The notes: generated from the sequence alone by a model not told the origin. Positions 18,112 through 26,069 are shown, numbered from the stretch's first letter. The stretch is DNA of 64,000 nt from JBBRHQ01 sp963781345 (GCA_963781345.1 CAWAFQ010000005.1:62001-126000); one strand, 5' to 3'. A program made the numbers and translations.

Positions 18112-18354
18112 TCAGGAGAAGGGGTCGCTTGGCGCCGCGGGGAACCGCTCCAAGTCCGCAGCCAGGGTCCTCGGAGACGGCGTCTTCCAGACCTCCTCCA
18201 GGGACGGGCCGCTGACCCATTGGCGGCGCCCGGCCGGCCCGAGCTGGGCGACGGGCCGCCCGGCAACGGTGATCGTCAGCAGCTCGCCCGCCTCGGCGCG
18301 CCGCAGGACCTCACCGACCTGATTGCGCAGCTCCTTCTGCGGGATCGTCGCCAT
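18112..18354 (-). CDS. vapB: Phd/YefM-family antitoxin (VapB role)
   Basis: 80 residues from the ATG at 18354: MATIPQKELRNQVGEVLRRA, then EAGELLTITVAGRPVAQLGP. This is the Phd/YefM fold signature (R...GE.L..A..GE...T..GRPVA.L). The C-terminal part (PSLEEVWKTPSPRTLAADLE) is the toxin-binding tail. A perfect palindrome at 18364-18381 just upstream is a likely autoregulatory operator. A longer start at 18447 would run through that palindrome and is unlikely. Confidence 0.85.
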   Translation of the reverse strand: MATIPQKELRNQVGEVLRRAEAGELLTITVAGRPVAQLGPAGRRQWVSGPSLEEVWKTPSPRTLAADLERFPAAPSDPFS

Positions 18355-18363
18355 CCCATTCAC

Positions 18364-18381
18364 GGTAGCAGAACTGCTACC
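18364..18381. promoter_or_regulatory. Palindromic operator candidate, vapBC at 17725-18354
   Basis: GGTAGCAG-AA-CTGCTACC: two perfect 8-base arms spaced by two bases, nine bases before the antitoxin ATG. A partial echo (GGCAGTAGCCGCTGC) lies about 11 bases further upstream. Phd-type antitoxins bind such sites to repress their own operon. Confidence 0.65.
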
Positions 18382-18517
18382 ACGCTCTCGCGGCAGTAGC
18401 CGCTGCGAAGGCTTCATCCCGGGGGATCCTCCCTGGCAAGACCGCACAGGTGGCGCGCTGATCGTGCCGAAACCCGAGCTCAGAGCCAGCAGCCGGCTAT
18501 TTCGAGACGTCGCGGCC

Positions 18518-21079
18518 TCAGAAGACCCGCGAGCCGAGCGGGAAGACGTCGGCGATCACGTAGGCCCTGACGCGAGCGGGCAACAAGGTACCCGCCGGGA
18601 TTCTCAGGCGAACCTTGCGGATATCGCGGTGAATGTCGTGTTCGTTTGAGGTCAGGGTCCGGTAGTCGAGACCGACGGGGTCGCCGGTCCCTGCGTCGAC
18701 CAGCAGGATCCCGGCGAAATGCCGCCCTGCCGGGTAGCTCGCGCCGGCGCCCAGCCGCAGGGTCGCAAGCACCCCGCCGTCCACCGAACCCGTCGGCCGC
18801 TTCAGGCTCACCCTTCCCACCGAGACGCCCTGCGGGCGCCGGTTCGCCGGGCCGCCCCGGTAGCGGTCGCTGATGAACGCCCCACTGGAGGCGAGCGTGT
18901 CGGAGGCGTTGCAGACCCCCGCCACATATAGGTAGACGGAGTAGTTGGGGACATCGGCGCAGGTGACCTGGCCGTAGAGGCTGGCACCGGGCGCGAAGCG
19001 CCCGCCGGCGCCGAGCCGACCGCGGAAGTCGAGGCTTCGCAGGGGCACCGGGCCGAAGCTGAACTGGAGGTTGACCTGGCTGGCGTTGAGACTGACGTCG
19101 TTGCCGCGGTAGGTGCCCTCGAGCGGGAAGGCGAAGTTGCCGTGTGGGTCGGCAAGAAGGCTGCCGCCGGCGTCGCGGGCGCCGACCACCCAGAGCAGGA
19201 TCCGCCCCACTCCGCTCGGCCCCGGCTTCGTCTTGCTCAGTGTCCCGGCGATCATGTCGTAGCTGTCGAAGCCGATCTGGTTGACGCTCGGAAGCAGCGC
19301 CGGCTCGGGGAGCGCCAGGCGGCTGATCTTCAGCGCGCTGACGCTGCGTTTGCCGGCGGAAAGCGGCAGCGTCCCGCGCGCCGGCGCCGTGCGGAAGCGG
19401 ATGGTCGTGTCGAAGTTGCCCGGGTCGGGCGTGGCGGCATAGGCGCCGGCCACCCGCACCCGGTAGTTCGTCCCCGGCTTGAGGAGGCCCCTGGGGCGGA
19501 TGAAGAGGTAGTGGCCGTCGCCGGAGAGCTGCGTCTCGTAGGGAAACGACGGGCTCGCCTCGACCAGCGCGTCGGAGTCGGGCGACGGGACCATCTTCGC
19601 GTCCTCGGTCGTCCCCGCCTGGCGCACGATCAGCCGCGTCCCCAGCACCGTCGCCGGTGAGAGCGCCCCGGTGGGCTTCGGCTCTGTCGTCCCGCCCGGG
19701 GTGACGAAGAACACCCTCTTGACCGAGTTGCCGAACTCCTGGCCCGGGCTCCGCTCGCAGCGCCGATCGCTGCGGTGCAGGCAGTAGTCGTAGGGGACGT
19801 AGGTCAGGTATCCGTGCTCGCCACCGATGTAGATGCCGTGGCGGCCGAGCGCCGGTGAGCCGTTGAGGTCGTTGCGGTCGCGCAGGGCGCCCGAGGCCGG
19901 CGTCGTGTCGAATGACCAGCGCCGCTTGCCCGTCGCCGCGTCGAGCGCGTAGAGCCTGCCGTTGGAGGAGCCGAAGTAGACGATCTCGCTCTTGCCGCCC
20001 GGCCCCCTCCCCAGCGCCGGCGAGGAGCGAATCGGGTCGCCGGTGTCGTAGCGCCAGATCAGGCTGCCATCGGGGCGAAGCGCATAGAGCGAGCCGTCGG
20101 CGGAGCCGATGTAGATCGCCTTCGTCTCCCCCTGCGCGTCGGGGGCCAGCGCCGGCGAGCCGTAGATGTGATCGCCGGTCGTAAAGCTCCAGCGGTCGAG
20201 CCCGGTGTCGGGGTCGAGCGCGTGCAGCCGGCGGTCGAAGGTGCCGACGTAGACGGTCCCGTCGCTGCCGATCGCCGGCGATGAGGTGACGTAGCCGGCG
20301 AAGACACGGCTCCACTTCGCCTGTCCGTTCGCATCGAGTGCGAAGGCATTGAGGTCGACCGAGCCCCAGTAGGTGGTCCCGGCGGGGCCGAACGCCGGCG
20401 TCGTCCAGACCGAGTTGGCGGCCTCATAGACCCAGCGCTGCTTGCCGCTGGGGTGGATCGCGTAGGCGCCACCGCCGGTGTTGCCGGCATAGATCGTCGC
20501 GTCGGGGCCGATCGCGACGTTGCCCTCCCACCAGCTGACCAGCTGCCCGGTCGCCGGCGGCTTCGAGGGGCGGAAGCGCCAGATCACCCGTCGCGCCCGC
20601 GGCAGCTGTCCGCCGTCCCCGCGCAGGTGGTAGAGGCGCTCGTCGCCGGAGCCGATCGTGATCGGCAGGGTGCGGCGTTTGCGGTCATAGGCGCCGATCG
20701 CAGCCGCGGCGTCGATGATGCCGCCGGTGCGAAGCTTCCAGCGCAGCCGCCCATCGGGCCCCAGCGCGTAGAAGTCGTGGTCGGCCGAGCCGACGTAGAC
20801 GGTTCCGTCGCCGCCGATCACCGGGGTCGAGAAGATCCCCCGCGCGGTGCGAAACCGCCACGGCGCGCCGCCGTCGTAGCGGGCGCGGATCGGGCTGGCG
20901 CCCGTGTTTCGGCTGTCGCGGCGCATCTCCGGCCAGGGCGAGGACTGCTGGACCGGGACGTTGTATTGGTAGTTCGGCGCCTTGGCGGCGGCGGGCTCGG
21001 CGGGCCCTGCGAGGCAGAGCAGTAACAACGCCGCCGCTGCCAGTGCGGCGGGGCGGATATGTCGGATCGCCGACGCCAT
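18518..21079 (-). CDS. Secreted PQQ-binding-like beta-propeller protein
   Basis: 853 residues from the ATG at 21079. After a signal peptide (LAAAALLLLCLAGPAEPAAA) come repeated PQQ/BamB-like blades between about residues 60 and 420. Each has a GxDGTVYVGS..xLxALxxDGxLRW pattern, for example GGDGTVYVGSADHDFYALG and GSDGTVYVGTFDRRLHALD. From about residue 470 onwards the protein is a set of beta-sandwich-like segments without the blade motif, including an Ig-like stretch (YLFIRPRGLLKPGTNYRVRV). It is probably secreted or surface-located. A quinone enzyme is unlikely because no catalytic site is evident. Starts at 21091 and 21169 are possible. Confidence 0.78.
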   Translation of the reverse strand: MASAIRHIRPAALAAAALLLLCLAGPAEPAAAKAPNYQYNVPVQQSSPWPEMRRDSRNTGASPIRARYDGGAPWRFRTARGIFSTPVIGGDGTVYVGSADHDFYALGPDGRLRWKLRTGGIIDAAAAIGAYDRKRRTLPITIGSGDERLYHLRGDGGQLPRARRVIWRFRPSKPPATGQLVSWWEGNVAIGPDATIYAGNTGGGAYAIHPSGKQRWVYEAANSVWTTPAFGPAGTTYWGSVDLNAFALDANGQAKWSRVFAGYVTSSPAIGSDGTVYVGTFDRRLHALDPDTGLDRWSFTTGDHIYGSPALAPDAQGETKAIYIGSADGSLYALRPDGSLIWRYDTGDPIRSSPALGRGPGGKSEIVYFGSSNGRLYALDAATGKRRWSFDTTPASGALRDRNDLNGSPALGRHGIYIGGEHGYLTYVPYDYCLHRSDRRCERSPGQEFGNSVKRVFFVTPGGTTEPKPTGALSPATVLGTRLIVRQAGTTEDAKMVPSPDSDALVEASPSFPYETQLSGDGHYLFIRPRGLLKPGTNYRVRVAGAYAATPDPGNFDTTIRFRTAPARGTLPLSAGKRSVSALKISRLALPEPALLPSVNQIGFDSYDMIAGTLSKTKPGPSGVGRILLWVVGARDAGGSLLADPHGNFAFPLEGTYRGNDVSLNASQVNLQFSFGPVPLRSLDFRGRLGAGGRFAPGASLYGQVTCADVPNYSVYLYVAGVCNASDTLASSGAFISDRYRGGPANRRPQGVSVGRVSLKRPTGSVDGGVLATLRLGAGASYPAGRHFAGILLVDAGTGDPVGLDYRTLTSNEHDIHRDIRKVRLRIPAGTLLPARVRAYVIADVFPLGSRVF

Positions 21080-21203
21080 TCCCACCCACATTGAACACGG
21101 GTCGAGGGAAAACGGCTCGCCCGGGCACTTGCCCGTGGGCCGCGCGAGCCGCCCACGGGTGAGCCTCACCTCGTGCGCCCCGATCCTCTAGGTTGTCGCG
21201 CCC

Positions 21204-21659
21204 ATGCCCCACTTCACCCTCGTCCGCAGGTCCGCCGCCCCGCCCGAGGCGGTGTTCGAGGCCTTCACCAACCACAGCGCCTACCCCGACTACACCCCGT
21301 TCCGCAAGGCCGAGTTGGAGAAGGAGGGCGAGCCCGCCCCCAACGGCGTCGGTGCGATCCGGGTCCTGCACGCGGTCGGCCCGGCGCTGCGCGAGGAGGT
21401 CGTCGAGTACGACGCCCCCACCCGCTTCGTCTACAGGCTCATCTCCGGCGCCCCGCTCAAAGACCACGTCGGCACTGTCGTGATCGAGCCGACCGAGGTC
21501 GATGGCCGACCGGGCAGCCGCGTCGTCTACGCGGTCGACACCACACCGACGGTGCCGATCGGCAAGGGGGCCGTCGTCGCCATCTCCAAGCTTGCGGTCA
21601 AGGGGTTGCTCGACGGCTGCGTCAAGGAAGCCGAGCGCCGCGCCGGCGTCGCCGCCTAG
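21204..21659 (+). CDS. SRPBCC-family lipid/ligand-binding protein
   Basis: 151 residues. It has the START/SRPBCC layout: TLVRRSAAPPEAVFEAFTN for strand 1 and helix, then YPDYTPFRKAELEKEG, EEVVEYDAPTRFVYRLISG, and a long C-terminal helix (LAVKGLLDGCVKEAERRAG). These proteins hold a hydrophobic ligand in a cavity. The ligand is unknown. Divergent from the PQQ propeller gene. Confidence 0.75.
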   Translation: MPHFTLVRRSAAPPEAVFEAFTNHSAYPDYTPFRKAELEKEGEPAPNGVGAIRVLHAVGPALREEVVEYDAPTRFVYRLISGAPLKDHVGTVVIEPTEVDGRPGSRVVYAVDTTPTVPIGKGAVVAISKLAVKGLLDGCVKEAERRAGVAA

Positions 21660-21672
21660 GTCGCCGCGCCCG

Positions 21673-21810
21673 CTACTTCTTGGCCTCCTTGGCGATGTCG
21701 GCCCTATCGACGGTGTCGCCGCCGATCGAGAACGATGCCGAGCAGCCGGCCGATGAGATCGCGATCAGCGCGACGGCAAGCAGCGAGGCGGCGAGGCGGG
21801 GTCTCGTCAT
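21673..21810 (-). CDS. Small lipoprotein, probably a truncated DUF4333 protein
   Basis: A 45-residue open frame. The signal peptide (RLAASLLAVALIAISSAGC) ends in a lipobox (SAGC), then SASFSIGGDTVDRADIAKEA and two lysines. The mature start resembles the beginning of DUF4333 lipoproteins (CS.SFS.GG..VD), but the folded domain that should follow is missing, so it is short. It may be a decayed remnant or a minimal lipoprotein. No strong ribosome-binding site is visible. Confidence 0.5.
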   Translation of the reverse strand: MTRPRLAASLLAVALIAISSAGCSASFSIGGDTVDRADIAKEAKK

Positions 21811-21830
21811 CGGCGGCAGGCTACCCATCC

Positions 21831-22583
21831 TCAGCCGTAGGCTTTGACCCCGAGAACGACGGCCACCGCCAGCCCGGCGAGTGCGATCACGACCCGCAGA
21901 ACGTCGCCGTCGATCTTCTGCGCCAGCCAGGCGCCGTAGGGCCCACCGACCAGCGAGGAGACCATCAGGATCACCGCCGGGCCCCAGTGCACCGGGGCGA
22001 GGAAGGCGTAGAAGATCGCCGCCAGCAGGTTCATCAGGCCGGCGAGGACGACCTTGACCGCGTTCAGGCGCTGCATGTTGTCGAGGACGAAGAGGCCGAG
22101 GATTCCCAGCAGGAGGATGCCGACGGCGGATCCGAAGTAGGCGGCGTAGGCGCCGGAGAGCGCCAGCCCGGCGAAGAGGTAGGGCGAGCGCTCGTTGCCC
22201 GCGTGGCTGATCCGCGGCGTCAGCTTCGGCTGCAGGAGCAACAGCAGGCAGGCGACGGCGACCAGCGCCGGCACGATCAGCTCGAAGGTCGCGCCGGGGG
22301 TGAGCAGGAGCGCCGCGGTGCCGGCGGCGGCGCCGATCAGCGAGGGAACCGTCATCCGGATGATGCGCTGGCGCTGGTCGGTGACCTCCTCGGAGTAACC
22401 GATCGCGGCGCCGAGCGCGCCCGGCACCAGCCCCACCGTGCTGGTCACATTGGCGGCGAGCTGGGGCACCCCGACCGCGATCAGCGTCGGGAAGGTGATC
22501 AGCGAGCCGGCGCCGGCGATCGCGTTGGAGGCGCCCGCGAGGGCGCCTGCCGCCGCCACCGCGAGGATCTCGAGCAGGGTCAT
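21831..22583 (-). CDS. TauE/SafE-family sulfite/anion permease
   Basis: 250 residues from the ATG at 22583. The N-terminal signature (LEILAVAAAGALAGASNAIA, then GAGSLITFPTLIAVGVP) is characteristic of TauE/SafE exporters. Seven to eight helices follow, with the second half repeating the first (AGLALSGAYAAYFGSAVGIL, then LFVLDNMQRLNAVKVVLAGL). The family moves sulfur- or carbon-containing anions across the membrane. The 45-residue lipoprotein lies just beyond its 3' end. Confidence 0.85.
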   Translation of the reverse strand: MTLLEILAVAAAGALAGASNAIAGAGSLITFPTLIAVGVPQLAANVTSTVGLVPGALGAAIGYSEEVTDQRQRIIRMTVPSLIGAAAGTAALLLTPGATFELIVPALVAVACLLLLLQPKLTPRISHAGNERSPYLFAGLALSGAYAAYFGSAVGILLLGILGLFVLDNMQRLNAVKVVLAGLMNLLAAIFYAFLAPVHWGPAVILMVSSLVGGPYGAWLAQKIDGDVLRVVIALAGLAVAVVLGVKAYG

Positions 22584-22713
22584 CGGGCGAGCCAGGCTAC
22601 CGGCGGGCGCCGGGTGCTCGAACCGTCCTGCATTGAGGTCGCCATGCGACCCGAGAACAGGACGGTGGGGCGAATCTGGCCCCGGGCGGCCGGTGCCCCG
22701 TAGGATCGCGGGG

Positions 22714-23061
22714 ATGCCCGCGCCGCTGATCGAGTTCCCCGCCGATGACGCCGAGCGCGCCCTGCGCTTCTGGACGGGGGTGCTCGGGGTCGAGCTGGCG
22801 CCGCGGAGCGCCGGCGCCGGCTCGGGCTGGGAGGCCGGGGCCGACGGCCTGCGCCTCGGGGTCCACGAGCGCGGCCAGGGCCCCGGCGACACCGCCTCCC
22901 TGCCCTACTTCAGCGTCCCCGACATGGAGGCGGCGCTGGGGCGGGTTCGCGAGCACGGCGGCTCGGTCATCCATCCGGGCGAGCGCTGGTCGATCTGTCG
23001 CGACTCGGAGGGAAGCCCGTTCGCGCTGGCGGTGCCTACGGAGACAGGTAGAACGGGTTAG
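22714..23061 (+). CDS. VOC/glyoxalase-like protein
   Basis: 115 residues from the ATG at 22714. It has a single VOC module pattern: IEFPADDAERALRFWTGVLG, then VELAP...WEAGADGLRLGVHE and YFSVPDMEAALGRVREHGG, ending CRDSEGSPFALAVP. Metal-binding positions (His/Glu) are not clearly conserved: the first strand lacks His, while VHE and the CRDSEG..FALA stretch are present. It could be an antibiotic-resistance-like or unknown VOC enzyme. Confidence 0.75.
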   Translation: MPAPLIEFPADDAERALRFWTGVLGVELAPRSAGAGSGWEAGADGLRLGVHERGQGPGDTASLPYFSVPDMEAALGRVREHGGSVIHPGERWSICRDSEGSPFALAVPTETGRTG

Positions 23062-23097
23062 GCAGCTTGAAGGCGCGGTCTCGTCGATGTCGAGGCC

Positions 23098-23703
23098 TCA
23101 TGCCGACCTCGGCACGGCCTGGTGCAGCCGCCTCCCCATCGCCGCGCCGGAGCTGTCGAAGCGATCGCACATCTCGCCGAAGTCACCACCGCAGTCGGTG
23201 TAGTGGCGGCGGATCAGCTCGGCCGGCATCAGCAGGGCTGCGGCGAACATGTTCGCCTCCTCCTCGGTGACCGGAAGCGGCGGGCGGGTGTCGGCGGGCC
23301 TGGACTCGTCGGGGTCGACGGTGACCTTGCGGCAGAAGAGCGACTGCTGCCCGCGGCGATGCAACACCCAGTGGCCGAGCTCATGGCCGATCGTGAAACG
23401 GCGACGCGGCGGCCACTGGCGGGCCTCTTCGGCGTTGACCCAGATCTCGCCGGTGCTGGCCAGCAGCAGGCCCGAGAGCGAGTTGCCCGGCTCCAGCGGC
23501 GGGCACCCCGGGGCGGCGGTCATGTCCTCGACGTCGCGGACGAAGAGGCCGTAGACGGAGTCGGCGATGTCCTCGACCGGAACCGGCAGCGACTCACCGT
23601 CCCATATGTAGGAGGGGACCTCGGCCAGGACCTGCCCGGCGCGCTCTTCTATCGCCTCGGTGTCGATCTCTGCTCCCTCCATCCCGGTATCTGCTCCCTC
23701 CAT
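23098..23703 (-). CDS. ImmA/IrrE-family metallo-endopeptidase
   Basis: About 201 residues if started at 23703 (ATG starts at 23682 and 23754 are also in frame). It has the zinc site FTIGHELGHWVLH (HExxH) and a second acidic segment EEEANMFAAALLMPAELI, where Glu is the third ligand. This is the standard ImmA/IrrE pattern. In phage-like elements and in Deinococcus (IrrE) these proteases cleave a regulator to switch on genes. The gene ends a four-gene run with an ECF sigma and an XRE-like protein. The region over the start is a 21-bp tandem duplicate (23669-23710) that repeats the start codon. Confidence 0.82.
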   Translation of the reverse strand: MEGADTGMEGAEIDTEAIEERAGQVLAEVPSYIWDGESLPVPVEDIADSVYGLFVRDVEDMTAAPGCPPLEPGNSLSGLLLASTGEIWVNAEEARQWPPRRRFTIGHELGHWVLHRRGQQSLFCRKVTVDPDESRPADTRPPLPVTEEEANMFAAALLMPAELIRRHYTDCGGDFGEMCDRFDSSGAAMGRRLHQAVPRSA

Positions 23704-23710
23704 CCCGGCG
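23669..23710. repeat. 21-bp tandem duplicate over the ImmA start
   Basis: The 21-base unit TCTGCTCCCTCCATCCCGGTA is repeated with a two-base change at the end. It duplicates the ATG start region of the protease (MEGADTG followed by MEGAE). Confidence 0.75.
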
Positions 23711-23716
23711 GGGATC

Positions 23717-23980
23717 TTAGTCCTGGGTCTGATCGTTCTCTGCGCCCTCACCATCGCCGATTCCGAGGGCGCGCGATAGCTCTGCCCAGCCGCTCAGCTC
23801 AGACAGCGAGGCGGGGCTGGCGCGGGCGCGGGCGGCCCGCGCCGCCACCGCCTGCAGAAGGCTCCGCGTCGCCGGGCGCCCGGCGAGCGAGGAGGCGATC
23901 AGATCGGCGAGGACCCAGTCGCTCTCGCGAAGCGCGAACGCGAAGAGGGCGACGGGATCAAGCCTGCAACTGCGATTCAT
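23717..23980 (-). CDS. Small alanine-rich protein in the ECF sigma operon
   Basis: 87 residues (ATG 23980). It has a helical N-terminus (CRLDPVALFAFALRESDWVL), then a leucine/alanine-rich helical core (LLQAVAARAARARASPASL) and an acidic tail (DGEGAENDQTQD). I recognise no domain. Its stop lies close to the protease start region. The position between the regulator and the protease suggests a role in the same pathway, but this is inference only. Confidence 0.5.
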   Translation of the reverse strand: MNRSCRLDPVALFAFALRESDWVLADLIASSLAGRPATRSLLQAVAARAARARASPASLSELSGWAELSRALGIGDGEGAENDQTQD

Positions 23981-24025
23981 GGCCGTGGGGTCGCTCCGGG
24001 GGCCCCGGTACTGACTGCCTGCGGA

Positions 24026-24685
24026 TCAGTCGCCGCCGGTGAAGAGGCGGTCAACCTCGTCCGGGCCCGCGCCGGGCTCGGGGGCGCGCTCGGCCGCCAT
24101 CGCCGCGGCCCCGGGCAACTCCTCGTCGTGCTTCACATACATCTGCGGGGGCGGCCCGGTCGTGCGTGCAAAGACCGTTCCCTCCGAGGGGGGCTGGCCC
24201 TCGCCGAACTGCTCGCCCGCGTTTCGGAGCGCGTCGGCGCTCGAGCCGACGATCCCGGCGAGGGCGTCGAGGACCCTGGTCGAGACTCCGGTGGAGTCGA
24301 GCTGGCCCTGCTCCATCCGGTGGTAGTAGGAGGCGACCTTCTCGGTCTCGCCGGTGACGCCGAGCGCGGAGGCGAGCAGCTCGACCAGGCGCGCGCGTGT
24401 GATCTCGGCGCGCTCGCGAAGCCGCGGTAAGAGGATCGGCCAGAGGCCGGCCTCACCGCCCATCGATCGCTCCATCCCCGCCGCCCAGCGCTGGGCGGAG
24501 GAGCCCTCGTAGCCCTCGGCGCTCCAGACCTGGCCGGGGGAGCGCACGAGATAGCCATCGATCAACTCCGCCAGCTCCCTGCGATCGGTGCCCTCCACCT
24601 GCTCGAGGTAGATCCGCGGGTTGGCCTCGCCACCGGCGCGGTGCTCGGTGACGTAATCGCTGAACAGCTTGTCGACGTCGGCCAT
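24026..24685 (-). CDS. XRE-like regulatory protein in the ECF sigma operon
   Basis: 219 residues (ATG 24685, two bases after the sigma stop). The N-terminal 55 residues (DKLFSDYVTEHRAGGEANPR, then ELAELIDGYLVRSPGQ) form a helical domain of the kind seen ahead of regulators. The middle (about 90-160) looks like an XRE-type helix-turn-helix: RLRERAEITRARLVELLASA, then VASYYHRMEQGQLD and VSTRVLDALAGIVG. The C-terminal 55 residues are proline- and acid-rich. By analogy to ImmA/ImmR or IrrE/DdrO it is the best candidate substrate of the downstream protease, or it may bind the sigma factor. Neither is shown. Confidence 0.55.
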   Translation of the reverse strand: MADVDKLFSDYVTEHRAGGEANPRIYLEQVEGTDRRELAELIDGYLVRSPGQVWSAEGYEGSSAQRWAAGMERSMGGEAGLWPILLPRLRERAEITRARLVELLASALGVTGETEKVASYYHRMEQGQLDSTGVSTRVLDALAGIVGSSADALRNAGEQFGEGQPPSEGTVFARTTGPPPQMYVKHDEELPGAAAMAAERAPEPGAGPDEVDRLFTGGD

Positions 24686-24687
24686 GG

Positions 24688-25329
24688 CTAACCGGGGCCG
24701 CGAGCGTCCTCGAGCAGCTCCTTGAGCCGCACGCGGAATCTCTTGGCGATCTGGTGCACGTTGGTGTCTGTCATCGGCTGGGTCAGCTCGTCCTGCATCG
24801 ATATGTTGACCTGATCGGCGGTCTCCTTCGCGCTGAGCCCTGCGACGTAGTGCTCGACGACCACCGCGTGAGCCTCGCCGAGCTCACCCAGGGCCTGATC
24901 GATCACGCTGCGGGTGTCGACCTCGTCGCTGAAGTCGTCGTCGATGAGGTCCTCGCCCCAGCTCTCGTCGTCGCCGTCGCGCTCCTCGGCGAGGGGAACC
25001 GTCGGGTCCCGCTTGGCGCGGTGGTAATCGGCGATCCGGCGCGAGGTAATCCTCTGGAGCCACTTGACGAACTCGCCCACGGAGGTGCCGTCGAAGGCCG
25101 ACTTGACCGCGCTCGAGAGCGCCTCCATGGCGACGTCCTCGACATCGGCCCCGGGGACCTTCGCCTGCACGCGGCGGACCACATCCGGGTAGCGGCGGTA
25201 GGCGAGGATGCCGAGCCCGAGATTGGCGCTGTCGCCGTCACCGGAGTCGCGGGCAGCGGCGATGTAGGCGACCAGCTGGTCGTCGTTGAGCCGCGCAAGC
25301 TCGTACTCGGGGAGTGGGCGAAGGTTCAA
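24688..25329 (-). CDS. ECF-type RNA polymerase sigma factor
   Basis: 213 residues from a TTG at 25329 with GAGG five or six bases upstream. Region 2: DVEDVAMEALSSAVKSAFDG and EFVKWLQRITSRRIADYHRA, the DNA-melting helix of an ECF sigma. Region 4: ELGEAHAVVVEHYVAGLSAK, ending TNVHQIAKRFRVRLKELLED, the -35 reading helix-turn-helix. An acidic linker (DDESWGEDLIDDDFSDEVDT) joins them. A longer start (25569) adds 80 residues without family support. A strong hairpin (25342-25372) lies just upstream of the TTG start. The following genes are tightly spaced and probably co-transcribed. Confidence 0.72.
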   Translation of the reverse strand: MNLRPLPEYELARLNDDQLVAYIAAARDSGDGDSANLGLGILAYRRYPDVVRRVQAKVPGADVEDVAMEALSSAVKSAFDGTSVGEFVKWLQRITSRRIADYHRAKRDPTVPLAEERDGDDESWGEDLIDDDFSDEVDTRSVIDQALGELGEAHAVVVEHYVAGLSAKETADQVNISMQDELTQPMTDTNVHQIAKRFRVRLKELLEDARGPG

Positions 25330-25341
25330 ATAGGCCTCGAG

Positions 25342-25372
25342 ATCAGGTCGGGAGCGGTGAGCCCGACCTGAT
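25342..25372. promoter_or_regulatory. Perfect hairpin upstream of the ECF sigma start
   Basis: ATCAGGTCGGG - nine-base loop - CCCGACCTGAT, an 11-bp perfect stem four bases upstream of the Shine-Dalgarno of the TTG start. In the mRNA it could occlude the ribosome site, or on DNA it could be an operator. If the real start lies upstream it would be coding. Confidence 0.45.
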
Positions 25373-25524
25373 GACGAGCGTGCCTCCCCGACGTAACTAC
25401 ACAGGCTAGCCCTCGTATCGGACGGAACTTTCTCCGCCCCTGTTGACACGATCTGGTGGGCCGTCTGCGACACCGGATTGAGGGGTCGCGTCAGGAAGGC
25501 CGAATCCGACACGACCCTCTGCCC

Positions 25525-25860
25525 ATGTGGCTGATGAGCACAGCGGGCTTCTACAGCGTCGTCGAGCACCGTCGCGACCCCGGCCGCCTCATCGTCCGCG
25601 CCCGGACCGAGTCAGACATCGAGGCGCTTCGCGAGTGGATCCCCGGCGTCGAGCCCTACTCCGACGGCGGCGCCGACTACCGCTGGCGCGCCGTCGTCAC
25701 CCGCGCCGAGTGGGTCGCCGCCGTCGCCCAGATGGTCGTCCAGATCGACTACCCGAACTTCAAGACCGCGGTAGCGCAGCGCCAGGGCTCCGAGCGCGCC
25801 GGCCTCTACGGCGAGGTCTGGCGGATTCTCCACGGGCTGCAGGAGGACGCCGAGGGGTGA
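25525..25860 (+). CDS. Hypothetical protein of a conserved actinobacterial family
   Basis: 111 residues from the ATG at 25525: MWLMSTAGFYSVVEHRRDPG, then LIVRARTESDIEALREWIPG and YRWRAVVTRAEWVAAVAQMV, ending IDYPNFKTAVAQRQG and a helix LYGEVWRILHGLQ. I recall this as a frequent small hypothetical protein ('MWLMTxxGFFSxV ... DYxNFKxxV') of Actinobacteria. Its function is unknown to me. An alpha/beta layout with the pattern YR..V....W seems conserved. It is divergent from the sigma operon, and its 3' end faces the 71-bp repeat array. Confidence 0.6.
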   Translation: MWLMSTAGFYSVVEHRRDPGRLIVRARTESDIEALREWIPGVEPYSDGGADYRWRAVVTRAEWVAAVAQMVVQIDYPNFKTAVAQRQGSERAGLYGEVWRILHGLQEDAEG

Positions 25861-25884
25861 GGTCGACGGGGCCCCTTCCGGGGG

Positions 25885-26069
25885 GTGGCCGACGAAACGC
25901 ACGCCTGGCATGCCTCAGGTCGGCCACGCACCCCGGCGGGACCCTGCACCGGGACGTGGCCGACGAAACGCATGCCTGGCGTGCGCGAGGTCGGCCACGC
26001 ACCCCGGCGGGACCCTGCACCGGGACGTGGCCGACGAAACGCATGCCTGGCGTGCGCGAGGTCGGCCAC
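25885..26069. repeat. 71-bp tandem array, three palindromic units
   Basis: Three stem-loops of 43 bases start at 25885, 25956 and 26027, exactly 71 bases apart. Each has arms GTGGCCGAC and GTCGGCCAC enclosing GAAACGCATGCCTGGCGTGCG-type sequence (units 2 and 3 identical, unit 1 slightly diverged). The 28-base spacer (GCACCCCGGCGGGACCCTGC...) is conserved between units 1/2 and 2/3. The array lies between convergent genes and is not a CRISPR: the spacers are identical, not unique. Confidence 0.9.

Noticed and set aside
25443..25470. TTGACA promoter for the gene 25525-25860
   Set aside because: A consensus -35 is present, but no acceptable -10 hexamer is found at 16-18 bases spacing.
25885..26069. 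CRISPR array
   Set aside because: The intervening 28-base segments are the same sequence, not unique spacers, units are palindromic with only three copies, and no cas genes are nearby.
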